DNA from: Blastomyces gilchristii SLH14081
Taxonomy: Eukaryota; Ascomycota; Eurotiomycetes; Onygenales; Ajellomycetaceae
Assembly (NCBI RefSeq): GCF_000003855.2
Contig: NW_003101682.1
Span: 683,178-747,177 of the forward strand
DNA: 64,000 bases
Direction of reading: 5' to 3'
Positions 1 through 12,300 of this stretch are shown piece by piece. Under the pieces are notes generated by a model, which saw only the letters and a program-made list of their open reading frames with translations, was not told the origin of the DNA and did not search any database. Position 1 is the stretch's first letter. Each line of letters begins with the position of its first letter. Position numbers and translations under genes: made by a program.

Positions 1-408
1 TGAAGCGCCTCGGCAATAATTCGGGATTTGCCACTCTCAATGATGTTTATTCTGCGGCATCGTTAACGACCGCTAGATGGCTGTCATAGTCTCCAACTTC
101 ACTACTGTTCTGGTTCTTCTTTGGGAGAAACACAGCTCTGGGTGGAGGAGAATGTTATTGAAAACAGTCGCCTTGTCCGAGTTTAGACCAGTAACAATGA
201 TATGTGGAAACTCATGTACAGTACAGTACAGTGCCTACAGAAGACTTGTATCTTCGTTCCATGAATTGATAAGGTCTCCACTCCAAGCTCATCAAATGGT
301 TCTTCGCTATCGCTAGCGCCGGAGCCGTGGATCTATTTTGTCTCTCGCTATTACATTTCAGATGTTATCGACATACATAACTCTCGCTACGTTAGATGAA
401 CTCGAAAA
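1..408. other. Gene-poor flank with no supported feature
   Basis: Normal-GC sequence upstream of the membrane-protein pseudogene. A 79-codon open frame at 77-316 has no recognisable motif and no coding signature. I see no RNA gene or repeat here. Confidence 0.5.
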
Positions 409-1651
409 TTGGAGGTGGAGATGGAAACGTCCAATAGGACGATGTACATTCGCTTGAGGAAGGAGTCAGAGGATAAAGGCGAGCACGCCCTTATCGTCAC
501 TACCACATTCACGTCGCTGGCAGCATCATTGGTAGCCGCTCGTTTTTATACATGGGGTCTGTTGGTTAAAAAGATCGGTTCTGATGACTGGACGTGCCTA
601 GTATCGTATCTCTGGTATGTTTAATGAGTCGATCCAGGTCGAAGTTGGGATGGACAAAAGAACTCGCTGACCACCGCAACCAGATACTCTCCATTGTATT
701 CATGGGACTGCTCATTGGTGGTATGGTATGCAACCGAAAACTCCTTGAACGTGGCACATTTCCGTTCATCCCCGGCGAAGGAGACTTTGGATATTGGAAG
801 GAAAACGCTAACGAACAAGTAGAACGGAAATCCGCACCTGGTGGTAGTAAGACTGAAATTTTGTTTGATACGATCAAGAAAAAAGTGATAGTAAGTCTCA
901 AAGGTGATAACGTTTGGCGTCTTTTTCGCATGAGGTAACTGATTTTAATTCTGCAGCTCCTTTGTGCCTCTGTCCCAGTGCATAGTGCTAGTCTCTTCTG
1001 CAACAAAGCCTCGATCAGCCTGCAGTACCACAGAAGCTTCCCGGGGAGTCGAATACGTATAGCATGCTATGGCGCCCTCGCTTTCTTAACACTATACGGC
1101 CTCTGGGTGGTTATCGGGTCGTTTCTCATCTGCGTCCCCAGTGAAACGTTTCTGGGATGACACGGGATGACACGGTAGAACGCAGCTGCATGAGTCGGGA
1201 TGCACTCTGGCTCTCCACTGCAATTGTGCACATCGTCACGGATATCATTCTGCTTGCGATCCCCATGCCGATTCCCATCAGGCTGAATCTTCATAAAAGG
1301 AAGAGAATCGGCCTCGTATTGGTTTCGCTCTTGGAGGATCGTAGGTTCGCCTTCTCTTCGTTTTCACCAATGTCCGCCGAAATATATTCCTGGCTCAGAC
1401 AGCTAATTCAGCTCTCAATATGTGTTTGTATCACAAGTGGTCTTCGTCTTGAGAGCGTACGTCAGGTTGCGACCTTGGCTGACATGGTCTCCGTATATAT
1501 TGTACTCGTAGAGTTGACCACATTCCACTGGTTCCCGCAAGCTAATCCCAATAAGATTCAGAAAGCAATGACGCGGCGGCCTCCTGGTCAGCTGTCAAAT
1601 GCGATGTCGCGAGAATATGTTGCTCTCTTCCCACCCTACGGACGCTTATAA
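409..1651 (+). pseudogene. Broken fungal rhodopsin-like (SAT4/PTH11-type) integral membrane protein
   Basis: The pieces resemble the fungal seven-helix rhodopsin domain of SAT4/PTH11-like proteins. The N-terminal piece (409-624) has a helix ending in AARFYTWG followed by KKIGSDDWTCLVS, the usual LGWDDW-type loop. A middle piece (about 960-1137) has the helix YGLWVVIGSFLICVP. A third piece (1157-1651) has CMSRDALWLSTAIVHIVTDI and LLAIPMPIPIRL, matching the conserved fifth-helix region. The pieces lie in different frames. Between the second and third there is an extra C (CCCC near 1137-1140) and an exact 10-bp tandem duplication (1154-1163 and 1164-1173); removing both joins the frames. The segment between 625 and 950 could hold an intron but has no clean coding path. 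I infer a decayed gene; an unrecognised multi-intron model is less likely. Family members are plasma-membrane or vacuolar proteins of mostly unknown function. Confidence 0.55.
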
Positions 1652-3449
1652 CCCGAATGTTCCCAAACATATTTTCGAAGAGCAACCGTGCTTATGGAGG
1701 CGGCTCCAAAGGGAATTCCTGGTGTTTACCAAGATGGTTCGGGTCCCAGGGGTCTCGAGGAGCAATCGACCAGGAACATGATATGCAACCTTCCCAGAAA
1801 AAGCCGAGGGATGTAGAGGATTGTGGAGATTCAGGCAGGGGTGCGGATGGGGTCAGAGCAATCGAATCGATTTCACAGCGGCCCCTGTATATGACATAGA
1901 GGCAGGCTGCCGAACTGAACTAGTTTCGTTCACTCGATTCCTGGGGGGGGGTGAAATTTGGATTTTGCACATGCCAGCGTAGAGAATAGATATTAATTAA
2001 AATGACATGCGCACTGCTCTCTCCCACAATTGAGTCACAGAAATTACCACCTAGGCTATGAAAGATCAGGCAGGGGCTTTGGAACCGGAAGTTGCAAGTC
2101 ATAATCCTCAGCATCCATATCATCTTTGTAACACAGACAACTCCTATATCAGCAAATCGTAGCCAGCTGCATCAACCTTCGGCGTGGACATCTGCAGTGC
2201 CGCTTGGCTTCCTTGGCAATCTCGTCGTTTCAAGTATTGTGTCTACTGCGTAGTACCTGCATGAAACGTAACTATGGGCCCGATGCTGCCCCATAAGGGT
2301 GCACGCTCGATATTCCTCCTTTGATGTAGTGTAGTGGAGACTGCGTAGGATGCTAAACAAAAGCAGCGTGTTGTCAGCTAACATCCCGAGCAGCTAGCTA
2401 GTGCTAAAAAGGATTAGTTTCGCAGGAACCGGCAGATGCATTTGTGGTTGCCATTATGACTATTATTATCAAATTTTTCGTCCAAGAGGGCTTGCGAGGA
2501 CTCGCCGAGAAGGCAAATTTCAGAGCACATCTCATTCAATCATAACAAGGAAAGATGATTGAATATTGAAAGACACAGACAGTATCCGTAGTCGATTACC
2601 TGTTCCCAGTTATCATGCTCGTCAACACCATGGCTCTCTAGCCTCTAGAACGGGGCTATTCCCTGAAACTAGTGAGTTCTGTCGCCGCAGCACACACCGT
2701 AATTCAGCAGATTCGAGGAATAAAGAACGCAGAGATTTTGAGGCGGGTAAAGCAATAGTAGCAATAATTCTATAGTTATCATATATGTCATTATGCATGC
2801 AGTGGATTTTTCCAAGGCCCATTGTTTGTTATGAATCATCCCACAGTGGCGCTGATATTGGTGTATTCTTATTTATTAGACCGTCGAGGAGGCTAGGTCT
2901 GTTCAGATCCAAATTAGGACTAGCGCGCTAGTGCCGTTCCAACGCCTCACTCACCACCGACCCGACCTGACCAGTTTGCTATCTCCATTCCCCGTTCTGC
3001 CCGTCCTACTCCGCAGTCATCTCCATCACCCGCGCAAGGAGTTATGGCCTTGGTCGGGTCGCTGCTGATTCTACCGTTTCTGTGAGCTGTGGCCTGTGGC
3101 AATAACCGCCACGACCCCTGCGCCCTGGTGGAGTGGTTTTGAACTGCCTTTCTTCGAACCGTGACGGAGGTTTTATCGATTTTGATCCCATTCCGCTCGA
3201 TCTCCTTGTTATAATCTGTTCAATTACTCCGTATTGATTACCCATTTGCTAAATATCTCGTGTTCGATTACGTTTCGTGGGCAGTGGTATATGCCGGAAC
3301 TCATATCACTTCGCCAGAACGACGCCCTCTGCCTCAGCGGGACCCTTCACCGCATCCGCCACACCTACCTCGAATCCTCGATCCTTCTTGATTATCAACC
3401 CGAACCTACATCTGCCACACGGGATTCGCTGCCCCTTATATAGCTTTGT
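1652..3449. other. Intergenic region and probable mga2-like promoter/5' leader
   Basis: Normal-GC non-coding sequence. A poly-G run lies at about 1942-1951. The last 500 bp are pyrimidine-rich (CTCC and CCCTC tracts near 2960-3030), as is common in the leaders of filamentous fungal housekeeping genes. Short open frames here look like chance. Confidence 0.4.
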
Positions 3450-6400
3450 ATGAACAGAGGGCGCCAGGGTGCAATGTGGCCGCCCAGTGACCCCTCATCG
3501 CCTCTATTTCCACATCTCGAACCAGTCATTCTTGACGGCGACATGGAAAATCCCTATGTTGATGGGAATATGAAATGTTTTGATCCTGCTGTATTACAAT
3601 CATCAGGGACAAATGGGGGAGATGGTTTCGATGATATCTTCCTACGGCCTTCGACAGCCACTCAAGAATCCAACTCAACGTCATGCTTGTCGCCAGCTAG
3701 GTTAATGAAAGCAGGACATCAACCCTCCACGGCAAATTTTGCAGAAACCCATTCACCATTATCCGATACCCGCTCCGATTCTCCTCAAGCTTCGAGCCAT
3801 AGCTCGTCAGCCGACTCGCCTCTTGGACATTTGCGGACCGGTTCTCTGGCGTCTAACAATTCTGCTGTGTTTAGCCAGCACAGCGGGGCAGGAGAACGCT
3901 TCTCTACTCCTGGGTGGCCGAGCTTGGACGACTTCACTGTGGGGGACTCGCCTTTGTTTGGGCAAACTAACGACACCCCATCATTTAATGGCGATTATAT
4001 ACTGGATACCGACCTGGAAACGAGCAATAAGGCTATGAGTTCTGCATTCGACTTTGATAGTGCCGCCAGCAGTCCCAGCCCTCTTAAGATGGAGATTGCT
4101 CCAGAAACTAATCTTAAATCTCAACGACCCAAAAAGGTATTTCGAGGCCCATCAAACACAATAAATCAAGTCATTGAATCCAATTCACCACCGTCCGTAA
4201 GTGGAGCAATTTCCCTTTCGTTTATGAAGCCAAGCTATTGACATCCTTCACACCAGAATTTCCCTCCTACCTCAGCCAACCCTTTCTACTTCCGTGGCTC
4301 ATCAGATGCGTCGAAACCCTCAGTATTCTACAACAAAAACCAATCCGGTACGAACCAGTGGGACCGTCGATCGTCAGGTTCAGAACTAGAGGAGACTTTT
4401 GGAAGCATTAACATGAGCGGCACCGCCTCTCCTCTAAGCTCTACACTCTCGCCAAGTCTAAATTTCGGAGTGAATGCACTTAGCTTCGATCCGATGACAC
4501 AACCTTCCGTTCCCCAAGTACCCACCAACGGTGACGCTGCATCGTTCCCTACGACCTTGAGTCAGCACAACTACCGTCAGCCACAGTTGATTGTTCACCC
4601 AACGTCTTTGAAGTCGCGAGTGGAAACTCAAATTCCGATTAAGCTTACGCTATGCCCGTTGCCGCCCGGTATTAAAAAGCTGCGACTCCCAAGCCATGCC
4701 ATCTCCAAGCCAAAATTCCTCGCCAAACCTTCCTCTGGCCCTTCGCCAGAGATCCTTGAACTTCGTACGAACGTAGTCTGTACCAGTGCTATGCAGGATA
4801 AGAAGAAACTGGAACGAGCATATGCAAGAGCACGAGGGGAAGAACCTCAAAATACTCCTGCAGAGTCAGACTCTAAGAAAGAAGGGGAAGCTAAGGAGGA
4901 GACCCCGCTAGAGGGGGGAGATGTCAAGATATGCTCTGGGTGTATTCAAAGAGAACGAAAGCGGGCCTCGCGCAAAAAGCAAAGGAAGCCTGAAGAGGAC
5001 GAATTGTTCCAACGGGACGAAGATAAACGAGTTATTGTGTTCAACACAACGCAACTGAAAGATTGGGTAGAACCCGCCAGAACCGTGGCAGGGAGTACTG
5101 AATCTCCTGCTGCAATTACCCCTCTCGGTGCGATGCAGGTCGAGCTGCCTATGCGAATTGCCTGTTATTGCCGACACCAGAATGAGAAGCTCGGATTTCA
5201 GTAAGTATCATTTCAGTCTACTTGACTAGGCATTGCTAATAGATGAATTGCAGGGTGATTTTTACGATCAAAGATCACCTCGGCAACACCGTCTCTCAAG
5301 CGATAACGAACTCCATTATGATCACAGACGACCATAAAACCCACGCACCTGCAAATTCCGTTCCACAGAATTCTACGCTTCTCGGGGGACATCAACTTCC
5401 TGGTGCTGGAGTCTTCCCTGCCAGCGCCAACCCGAACATGGCCGCCTCATTGGTAGCTCAACCCCCTTTCCGGCTATCTCATTCAGCGACAGATTTGCAA
5501 GCACTACGAAAGAACCAATTCCCGGTTTCTCGGGAACCCTCCAGCACAACCCAAAAGATGCAATCCAACACCCCTGCTGTGTTCCCACCTCGAAACCTTT
5601 CGAGACAAGCTTCGCCGACCGACTTCCAAGGTCCCTCCAGCAAGCGACGTAAACAGAGTGGTTCGGGTAAACTCCCTGTTGGGTTGACAATGACAAAAGT
5701 AGAGAGCTCTCGCAACGCAGTTGCGGCCGCAAACCCTGCTTTAAATAAGCAGAGCTCTCAAACGTCTAGAAAACAACCATTCAATGGACAAGCTGAGAGA
5801 CCGTTTGTGATACCTGCCTCGATGACCCCGCAATTCGGAAACGGTCCACCCACGCCAAACAACAACGATATGGCCTTTTTCAGCCCCATCGATCGGCCCA
5901 GATCATCTGAAAACCCTCCCCAGCAACAGTTGATATCTGCCCCAAATTCAGCCCAAACAAGTCGGCCCGGAAGCCCAGGCCCCGGTAACCACTTCCAGAG
6001 TCCTACAAACCCCCCGGCCGGTCCTGTTATGTCGAGCCAGTTGTGGGGTATTCCTCCACCCAATCCTCCAAATCGACTACCCACCATGATCCACAAACTT
6101 GTCCCCTCCGAAGGCTCAACCACGGGCGGAAGTGAGGTAACACTGCTAGGTAGCGGGTTCTATCCAGGAATGGAAGTTGTATTTGGCGATACGCTAGCGA
6201 CAACAACCACATTTTGGGGAGATAAATGCTTGAATTGTCTTACTCCTCCTGCATTGCAGCCTGGCACTGTACCTGTTGTTTTCAAACATGAACACCCAAC
6301 TTTTGGACAGGTCCAGCCATCGACTCAACCCATAATTCCGAAGCAACCGATATTCTTCCGCTACGTGGATGATCGAGAGCTTCAGATGTACCGCGTCGCA

Positions 6401-7994
6401 CTTGGCATTCTGGGCCAGAAGCTGAGAAATCCTGCAGACGCGTTTCAGACCGCTCAGCAAATCATGGGCGGAGGATCAAGCAATATGTGGAACTTGCAGG
6501 GTAATTACCAAGGCAATGGACACCAAGGTCATGGAAACCAGAATTCACAGGAAACCATTAATGATTTAGATGCGAAGATGCTTGTTTATCTTGAGTTTAT
6601 GGATTTGGATGACAGTCCTAGGTCACCACGCTTTAATCGCCGGTCTCCTTCTGGACAGACCCTTCTTCACTATGCAGCTTCACTTGGGTTAACTAGATTT
6701 GTTGCTGGACTGCTTGCCAGGGGTGCGAATCCGAATGTACAAGATAATAATGGCAACTCGCCCCTGCATTTGGCGGCTTTGAGTGGCCATACTCACATTG
6801 TCCATCGTCTACGCTTGGCTGACGCAAACGCGGCTGCTACGAACTTGCGCGACTTCACACCGGCTGATCTTGCAACCTCATTAGAAACGCATCAAGCAGT
6901 CCTTGTACCTGCTCGACACTACCGATCGCGTAGTGTCGGTTCAACTCGGTCGTTGCGCCGTCGCCCAAGTACTGCATCACTTGACATGTCCTGGGAAATT
7001 TCATCCGGCGGTTCCGAAAATATTGTGGTGGATTCATCGGATGATTCATCGGATGAAAGTGAAGAACCCGACGCTTCAGGGGAAGCTTCTGACACTGCCT
7101 TCTACTACCCACCATCCCGACGAGCGAGTACTCGCCAGGACAGCAATGCTGGCTTCTACTTTTCCCGTTCTCACGAATCTAGCTCTCAACCTAGCGGTGG
7201 ACTACCACCAGCTGATGGAGAAATCGAGGTTGCAGATGAGAGTAATGTGTCGTCACCTGCAAGGCTTATGGCCTGGCGCAACCAACTCGCGGCTCAAATC
7301 AACCAATTCCAGCAGAGTGTCAATTGGACTTTTCCCAACCTTCCAGCTCTACCTCCGATGCCGACGCTTCCAGATTATCAAACATATCCTATGATGCGGC
7401 GGATTACATCCCTCGTCCCGCAGCGGCCAACTACGTCATGGTCTACAACTGTGGTTAAGGATAGCTGGGACCGCTTAACTGGCAACTCCTCCCCGCCAGC
7501 CTACGAGGATTTGTATCCAGTTGATGAAGCGGAGGAGGATTATGAACTCAAGAAATCGTTAATGGTCCAGGCTGCAAGGGACGCGGCACTCGATCGGCAC
7601 TTCGAAACGTTTTCGGAAGGCGAGGCGTCATCCTCTAGCTCCGTCTCGATCCCCAAAGAGATTGGAGATGTCAGAATCGGACGTGCAAATATTCCTCGTG
7701 AGCAACAAGAGCAGCTGCGGCAGGCTCATGCTCGCAAGATGAAGAGGATCCGCAGCGATCGAAACCTCTTTTTCATCTGGGTAAGTGGCATATACTCAAC
7801 TTCTCTATTAAGTTTTTGCACACCGCACAAATACTAATATTTCTTTGGCACAGATTCCGCTTCTTGTTGTCATTGCTATTGCAATGTTGCAGAACCTTGT
7901 GCCCGATATTTGGCGCGGCATTTCTCAAGGCTATCAATTTTTCAAAGCACGGAGCCGGCCTCGAGCTCAAGAGTCCCATATGGTTCCCAACTAA
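3450..7994 (+). CDS. Mga2/Spt23-like ER-membrane-tethered transcription factor (IPT/TIG, ankyrin, C-terminal TM)
   Basis: Model: exons 3450-4196, 4257-5200, 5254-7780 and 7854-7994; introns of 60, 53 and 73 bp with GTAAGT donors and branch sites such as TGCTAAT and TACTAAT. The four exons join in one frame to give 1452 residues. The N-terminal 350 residues are Ser/Pro-rich and acidic. Residues about 360-590 hold the conserved Spt23/Mga2 N-terminal module (IPIKLTLCPLPPGIKKLRLP, a CSGC pair, RVIVFNTTQLKDW, FTIKDHLGN). An IPT/TIG domain lies at about 841-933 (KLVPSEGSTTGGSEVTLLG). Ankyrin repeats lie at about 1029-1106 (GQTLLHYAASLGL, GNSPLHLAALSGH). A single hydrophobic helix at about 1403-1422 (FFIWIPLLVVIAIAML) spans the last splice junction, with a short tail. 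In yeast these proteins sit in the ER or nuclear envelope, are cut by the ubiquitin-proteasome system and activate the delta-9 desaturase gene OLE1. The domain order fits that role. An alternative start at 3474 would shorten it by eight residues. Confidence 0.9.
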
Positions 7995-8886
7995 TATGGC
8001 TCTGCTACACTTCTGATATTGGATGGCATGCCCTGGTAGATGTTTTTTGGAATATGAGCCTTCTGTCTTGTTTGTTTCCCTCGTTGCTATAGCTGGATAG
8101 TGTCTGCTGCATGGAGTTAATATGCCTTTTTATGTAACATTGAAAGACATTTCGATCATTGCTCGAGTCATTCATTACCTTTTTTCTATGCCCTTCATTC
8201 CATAAACGTCGATTATGATGGGTTCTTTTTTCTTCGTTCTCTGATATTTTCTCTATATACATAGGTAGATAGATATCTAATTCCAACTTTTATATTGAAT
8301 TGAATCGTTTCCCCACGCACTTGCAGTATATTTGGTCGAAGGTCTTGTAGATAAGTGGATAGAAGGAAGGCTGTCAGTTACGCTTTAAAGGCGAAATACC
8401 AATATGTACCCGTTAGATGCTCTTATGGTTGGATATCAGTGGAGAAAAGCGGTATAGTGCACATATTGATGTACTGATTCTTGGAGAAGAAAGGTAGCTA
8501 GAATAGCTAAGATGAGATGAACTATATCTCTCTATTTATTATAGGAAAACCAACTTTTCCATGTAAAAAACACTGTAATGTGACAAAATATGTAGTGATG
8601 CCTGCCAAGTGGCATTGTCCTAGCAATTGCTTCATATGGAATATAATGTAGCTAGCTCCTCTGATAATGAATAGAAGATTAATCATTTCACAAAATATTT
8701 GAATGCTCAGCTCTGCTTTCAGCTTATACAGCTCAGATCAATCTTCAAATCTTCATTCTTTTTTTCATTCTACTCTTTTCATACATTCTTTACAGTATTT
8801 ACATTTCTTATACTCTTCTCTATGTTTGTTTTTGATCTCTGTGTTAACTGGCTCTGCAGCCTGTACAGCTCTGATTAATCTGATAA
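7995..8886. other. 3' flank and intergenic region
   Basis: Contains the 3' untranslated region of the mga2-like gene and AT-leaning intergenic DNA. The pyrimidine-rich stretch at about 8750-8840 reads as short ORFs on both strands, but these are low-complexity. No gene is supported. Confidence 0.4.
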
Positions 8887-9058
8887 TGGTGATAGGGGTG
8901 ATACGGGGTGGAAGGGGGTGGTAGGGGCGGTAGACGTGGGGGTGGAAGGGGTGGTAAGGGGGGGTTAGGGGTAGAGGGTGGAAGTGATAGGGGGGGCTGC
9001 GGGGCGGTGGTAAAAGGGGTAGGGGGTGGAAGGGGTGGAAGTGGTAGGGGGGGCTGCG
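8887..9058 (+). repeat. G-rich minisatellite (GGTGGAAGGGG-like units)
   Basis: The plus strand is almost pyrimidine-free for about 170 bp, built from variants of GGTGGAAGGGG and GGTAGGGG. A longer unit, GTGGAAGTGRTAGGGGGG followed by CTGCG, occurs twice about 58 bp apart. Many runs of three or more G at short spacing make G-quadruplex formation on the plus strand plausible. It ends about 295 bp upstream of the TRS130 start codon. The open frames on the opposite strand (Pro/Leu repeats) are compositional artefacts. Confidence 0.85.
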
Positions 9059-9353
9059 CAAGCAGCAAAGCGAGCGTAAGCGAGCGTTTGATGCTTGTTT
9101 AAGTTACTAGTTAACTAAGTTAACCTAGTCCCATACAACACCAAGTTGGCCTAAGTTAAAGCGGCAACTAATCATGCCAAGATAAGTACTGGCGAGCGTC
9201 CTCCAGCGCAATGCAATTCAAGGATCTTCACACTGCCATGCGCGAGCTGCAACTGCAAGACTGCATATTCTCCTGTTGATAAATACAAAGGAGTGATCGT
9301 GATGGGTACATACATACTATGATTACCTTCTGCCCATTTAAATTTCGGACGTC
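9059..9353. other. Probable TRS130 promoter and 5' leader
   Basis: Non-coding DNA between the minisatellite and the TRS130 start. A GCGAGCGTAAGCGAGCGT direct repeat lies at 9072-9089. No TATA element or other clear site was identified. Confidence 0.35.
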
Positions 9354-12300
9354 ATGGACGCCAACCCTCGCGCAAGCTCCAACGTAACCGGTTCGTGGTG
9401 CCGTCCCTCATTATCCCTTCCTGGAATGCTCCCCCGAACGAATTAACTGAAAACATAGCCTTTAGTTGAATACACCGATCCTTCCGGGCTCTTCCCTTCG
9501 ATCAAATCCCTTATCCTTGAAGCGCTTCCCCTCCGGAACCTTCACTGGAAGTCCCCCACTCGCCCACTTCGGTCCATCGACTCCCTCCACGTGGACCTTG
9601 TCCCCGCAAAGAGCTTAGACGAGGAGCGGAGACGACTCAGTGATGGAGCTAGCAGTGTAGTTCCCCGCAGAAGACATCAGATACCAGGTCTTCGCCAAAC
9701 GCCATATTTGAAAATATACCTGCTCTCTTGCGACGATAATGATACCTACAAGTCCACTACAAGGAAGGCTGTCCGGGAATGGATCAAGACTCACGGCACG
9801 TCCCCGCAAAGTAGTAGTTCGGGTGGTTCACAGGATAATCATGATGCATTTGAGTGGCTTATAATACACGTCGTTTCCGGCCCTGCAGAGGTGGCTGAGA
9901 AACCTGGGACAGGATCGAAATGGCCTGGCAGAGGATCTACTACGGTGCAAGAAAAAGTAAAAGCTGACTTCGGTGGATCGTCGAAGTCGTCTATTGACCG
10001 TGTGGTACAGTTGCGCATCTCCAAGTCAGAGTTGGATAAGCGACCCCCAGAACTTGCTGCTCAGCTCGAGGACCTGGTTGCGAAATTGAAATCTTCTATC
10101 CTCACATCTTTTGATCATCGCGTCAGTCAATATGAAGAAGATATTCGGCACAAGGACTCGCAAAGAAGCCTGCCTGGATGGAATTTCTGCACATTCTTTA
10201 TTTTAAAGGAGGGGCTTGCGCGCGGGTTTGAACATGTTGGTTTATACGAAGATGCGTTAGTTGGATATGATGAGCTTGCTGTTGGACTGGATGCGGCCCT
10301 TCGTGACCAGCTTGTTGCTAAAGGTGACCAACACGGCGGGACATTTCTCAGTTGCACCAAGGATTTGAGGATGAAAGCTGAGAAGGCTCTTGGTTTAATA
10401 CCTGGGGAGGATGATGAGGGCGAATGGAAACACTATGACGATTCACACGAAGATGACAGCGAGGACAGCGATGCAACTGATGATTTTCCCTACATTGCCC
10501 TGAATGAAGAGCTGTTTCCTCTGGATCCAAACAAGAAGCCATACCGGGAAATGATCCTTGCCAATAATATTTCGGTCTTCGATTTTCGAGTGTACATTTT
10601 CGCTCGACAGATGATGTTGCTGCTAAAAGCTGCTAGAGCCCCTTCAATACAGAGTGGGAGCAGTCAAACTACCGGAAAACCAGCCAAGGAAGCTGTGAAT
10701 TTAACACTGCTTGCGGAAATATGTGAACGGGCAAGTGAGTTTATTAGTATTGGGTCACGAACATTGCGACACGATTTGTATGCTGGCCTGGACGAGTTGG
10801 AACATGAATGCGACGAATCCAGTGTCGTGGACATCCTTAACAACATAGTATATTCGTGGACATATTCTGCAATTTCTCAGGTACTAATCCAAACCGCTAC
10901 GGACTCCCTTGACATCCCAAAGGCTTCCCTTCGAAATACACGGGATCTAGTGAATGCGTCCGTACTGGCAAACTTTGTTGCAGAGTCCCGACCAGGCGTC
11001 CCGAAACGGTCAAGTTCGCTAACCGCCAATACTCTTATCAGTAGTCGACCTACTAGCCTGGACATCATGTCCCCGGGAGTTTATAGCGGAGCCCAGCCTA
11101 GAGCCCCGCTTGCTTCCCTAAAATCGGACGGTTCAGTCCAACAGAGGACTGGGCAATCCGAGCTTGCATCTTCCCGCGGCGACCTATTCCTCTATGCGCG
11201 CCGGACCTTGGAAAACATTGCCCAACGGCGAGGTTGGTCGAAGAAGTGGCGGGATCTGGGGTTGCTCTTTGATGAACATAATGCGCCTATAATGGGACTG
11301 AAGGACGTAGCTTTAGATGAGGATGGAGAAACACAAGACTCTACAACCACGGAGCAGAAAGTTGTACCGGTACTACGAGCGATCGAAAATCCATCAATGA
11401 TGAGAGCTTGTAGATCTGAAAAACATTTTGGCTCCATATACGAAGGATTAACCGATCAGATATTCCGCCATTACCTTGCAGCAAATAGAACTAGATCTGC
11501 TGAGATGGCGATGGCCGATATTGCAGTCCTGAGGTACCGCGCAGGCGACTATGCTACGGCGGCCTCATTCTTCCATCAAATGGCTCCCTTCTACGCTAGT
11601 TGCCGTTGGGGTGTTTTGGAAGGGGTAATGCTTGAATTGTACGGAAGATGCCTAAAGCATCTGGGACGTAAAGATGACTATGTCAGAGTCCTACTTAAGC
11701 TACTTGGAAATTATGCCGGGGTCGCGCAGTCCGGACGGAAGACAGGGGCTCCTCAGGGCAAAAGAATAAGTTCGGCTGCACCCTCATCATTCTCACCAGT
11801 TGCCCGGACTTTGGCTTCAAGCTATGTCGATGACCTATTTGAGGTATCTCAGAGTCTTCCCACGGAATTTTCCGTACCTCTCAATGAATTTTTCGGTGGC
11901 ATAGATATCAGCCCGACAATTCATCATTTTGAGGATAAGGATGGGATTCTCGTTGAACTTTCCCTTAGGTTTCTTCTTGGAAGTAGCATCGATGTTGACA
12001 ATGTGAAGATGCGACTTGTTAACTCTGCAGGTGTTCATAACAGCGAAATCTGGTTGGAAAATGTGGACGATGTGGTTGTCAAGTCGACTACGTCGAGAAT
12101 CCTTCTACACTCTTTTGTAAGTTCCTAGCCGTGTCCTTTCTACAATTACTTATTTATATATTTATCTAACCGTAAAAACACACTTCAGGTTTCGGTGCAT
12201 GGAAAATATCTAGTCGATCGAATTGAGGTACGAGTCGGAAATTTCGTGTTTGTCCAACACCATGGGTTACCGCCACAATTCCGGCCAGGATTACGGGAAC

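Noticed and set aside
77..316. 79-codon ORF near the left edge
   Set aside because: No recognisable domain, no splice or promoter context, and length expected by chance.
8765..9068. Proline/leucine-rich ORFs opposite the G-rich repeat
   Set aside because: Artefacts of the minisatellite composition, with no start context or conserved motif.
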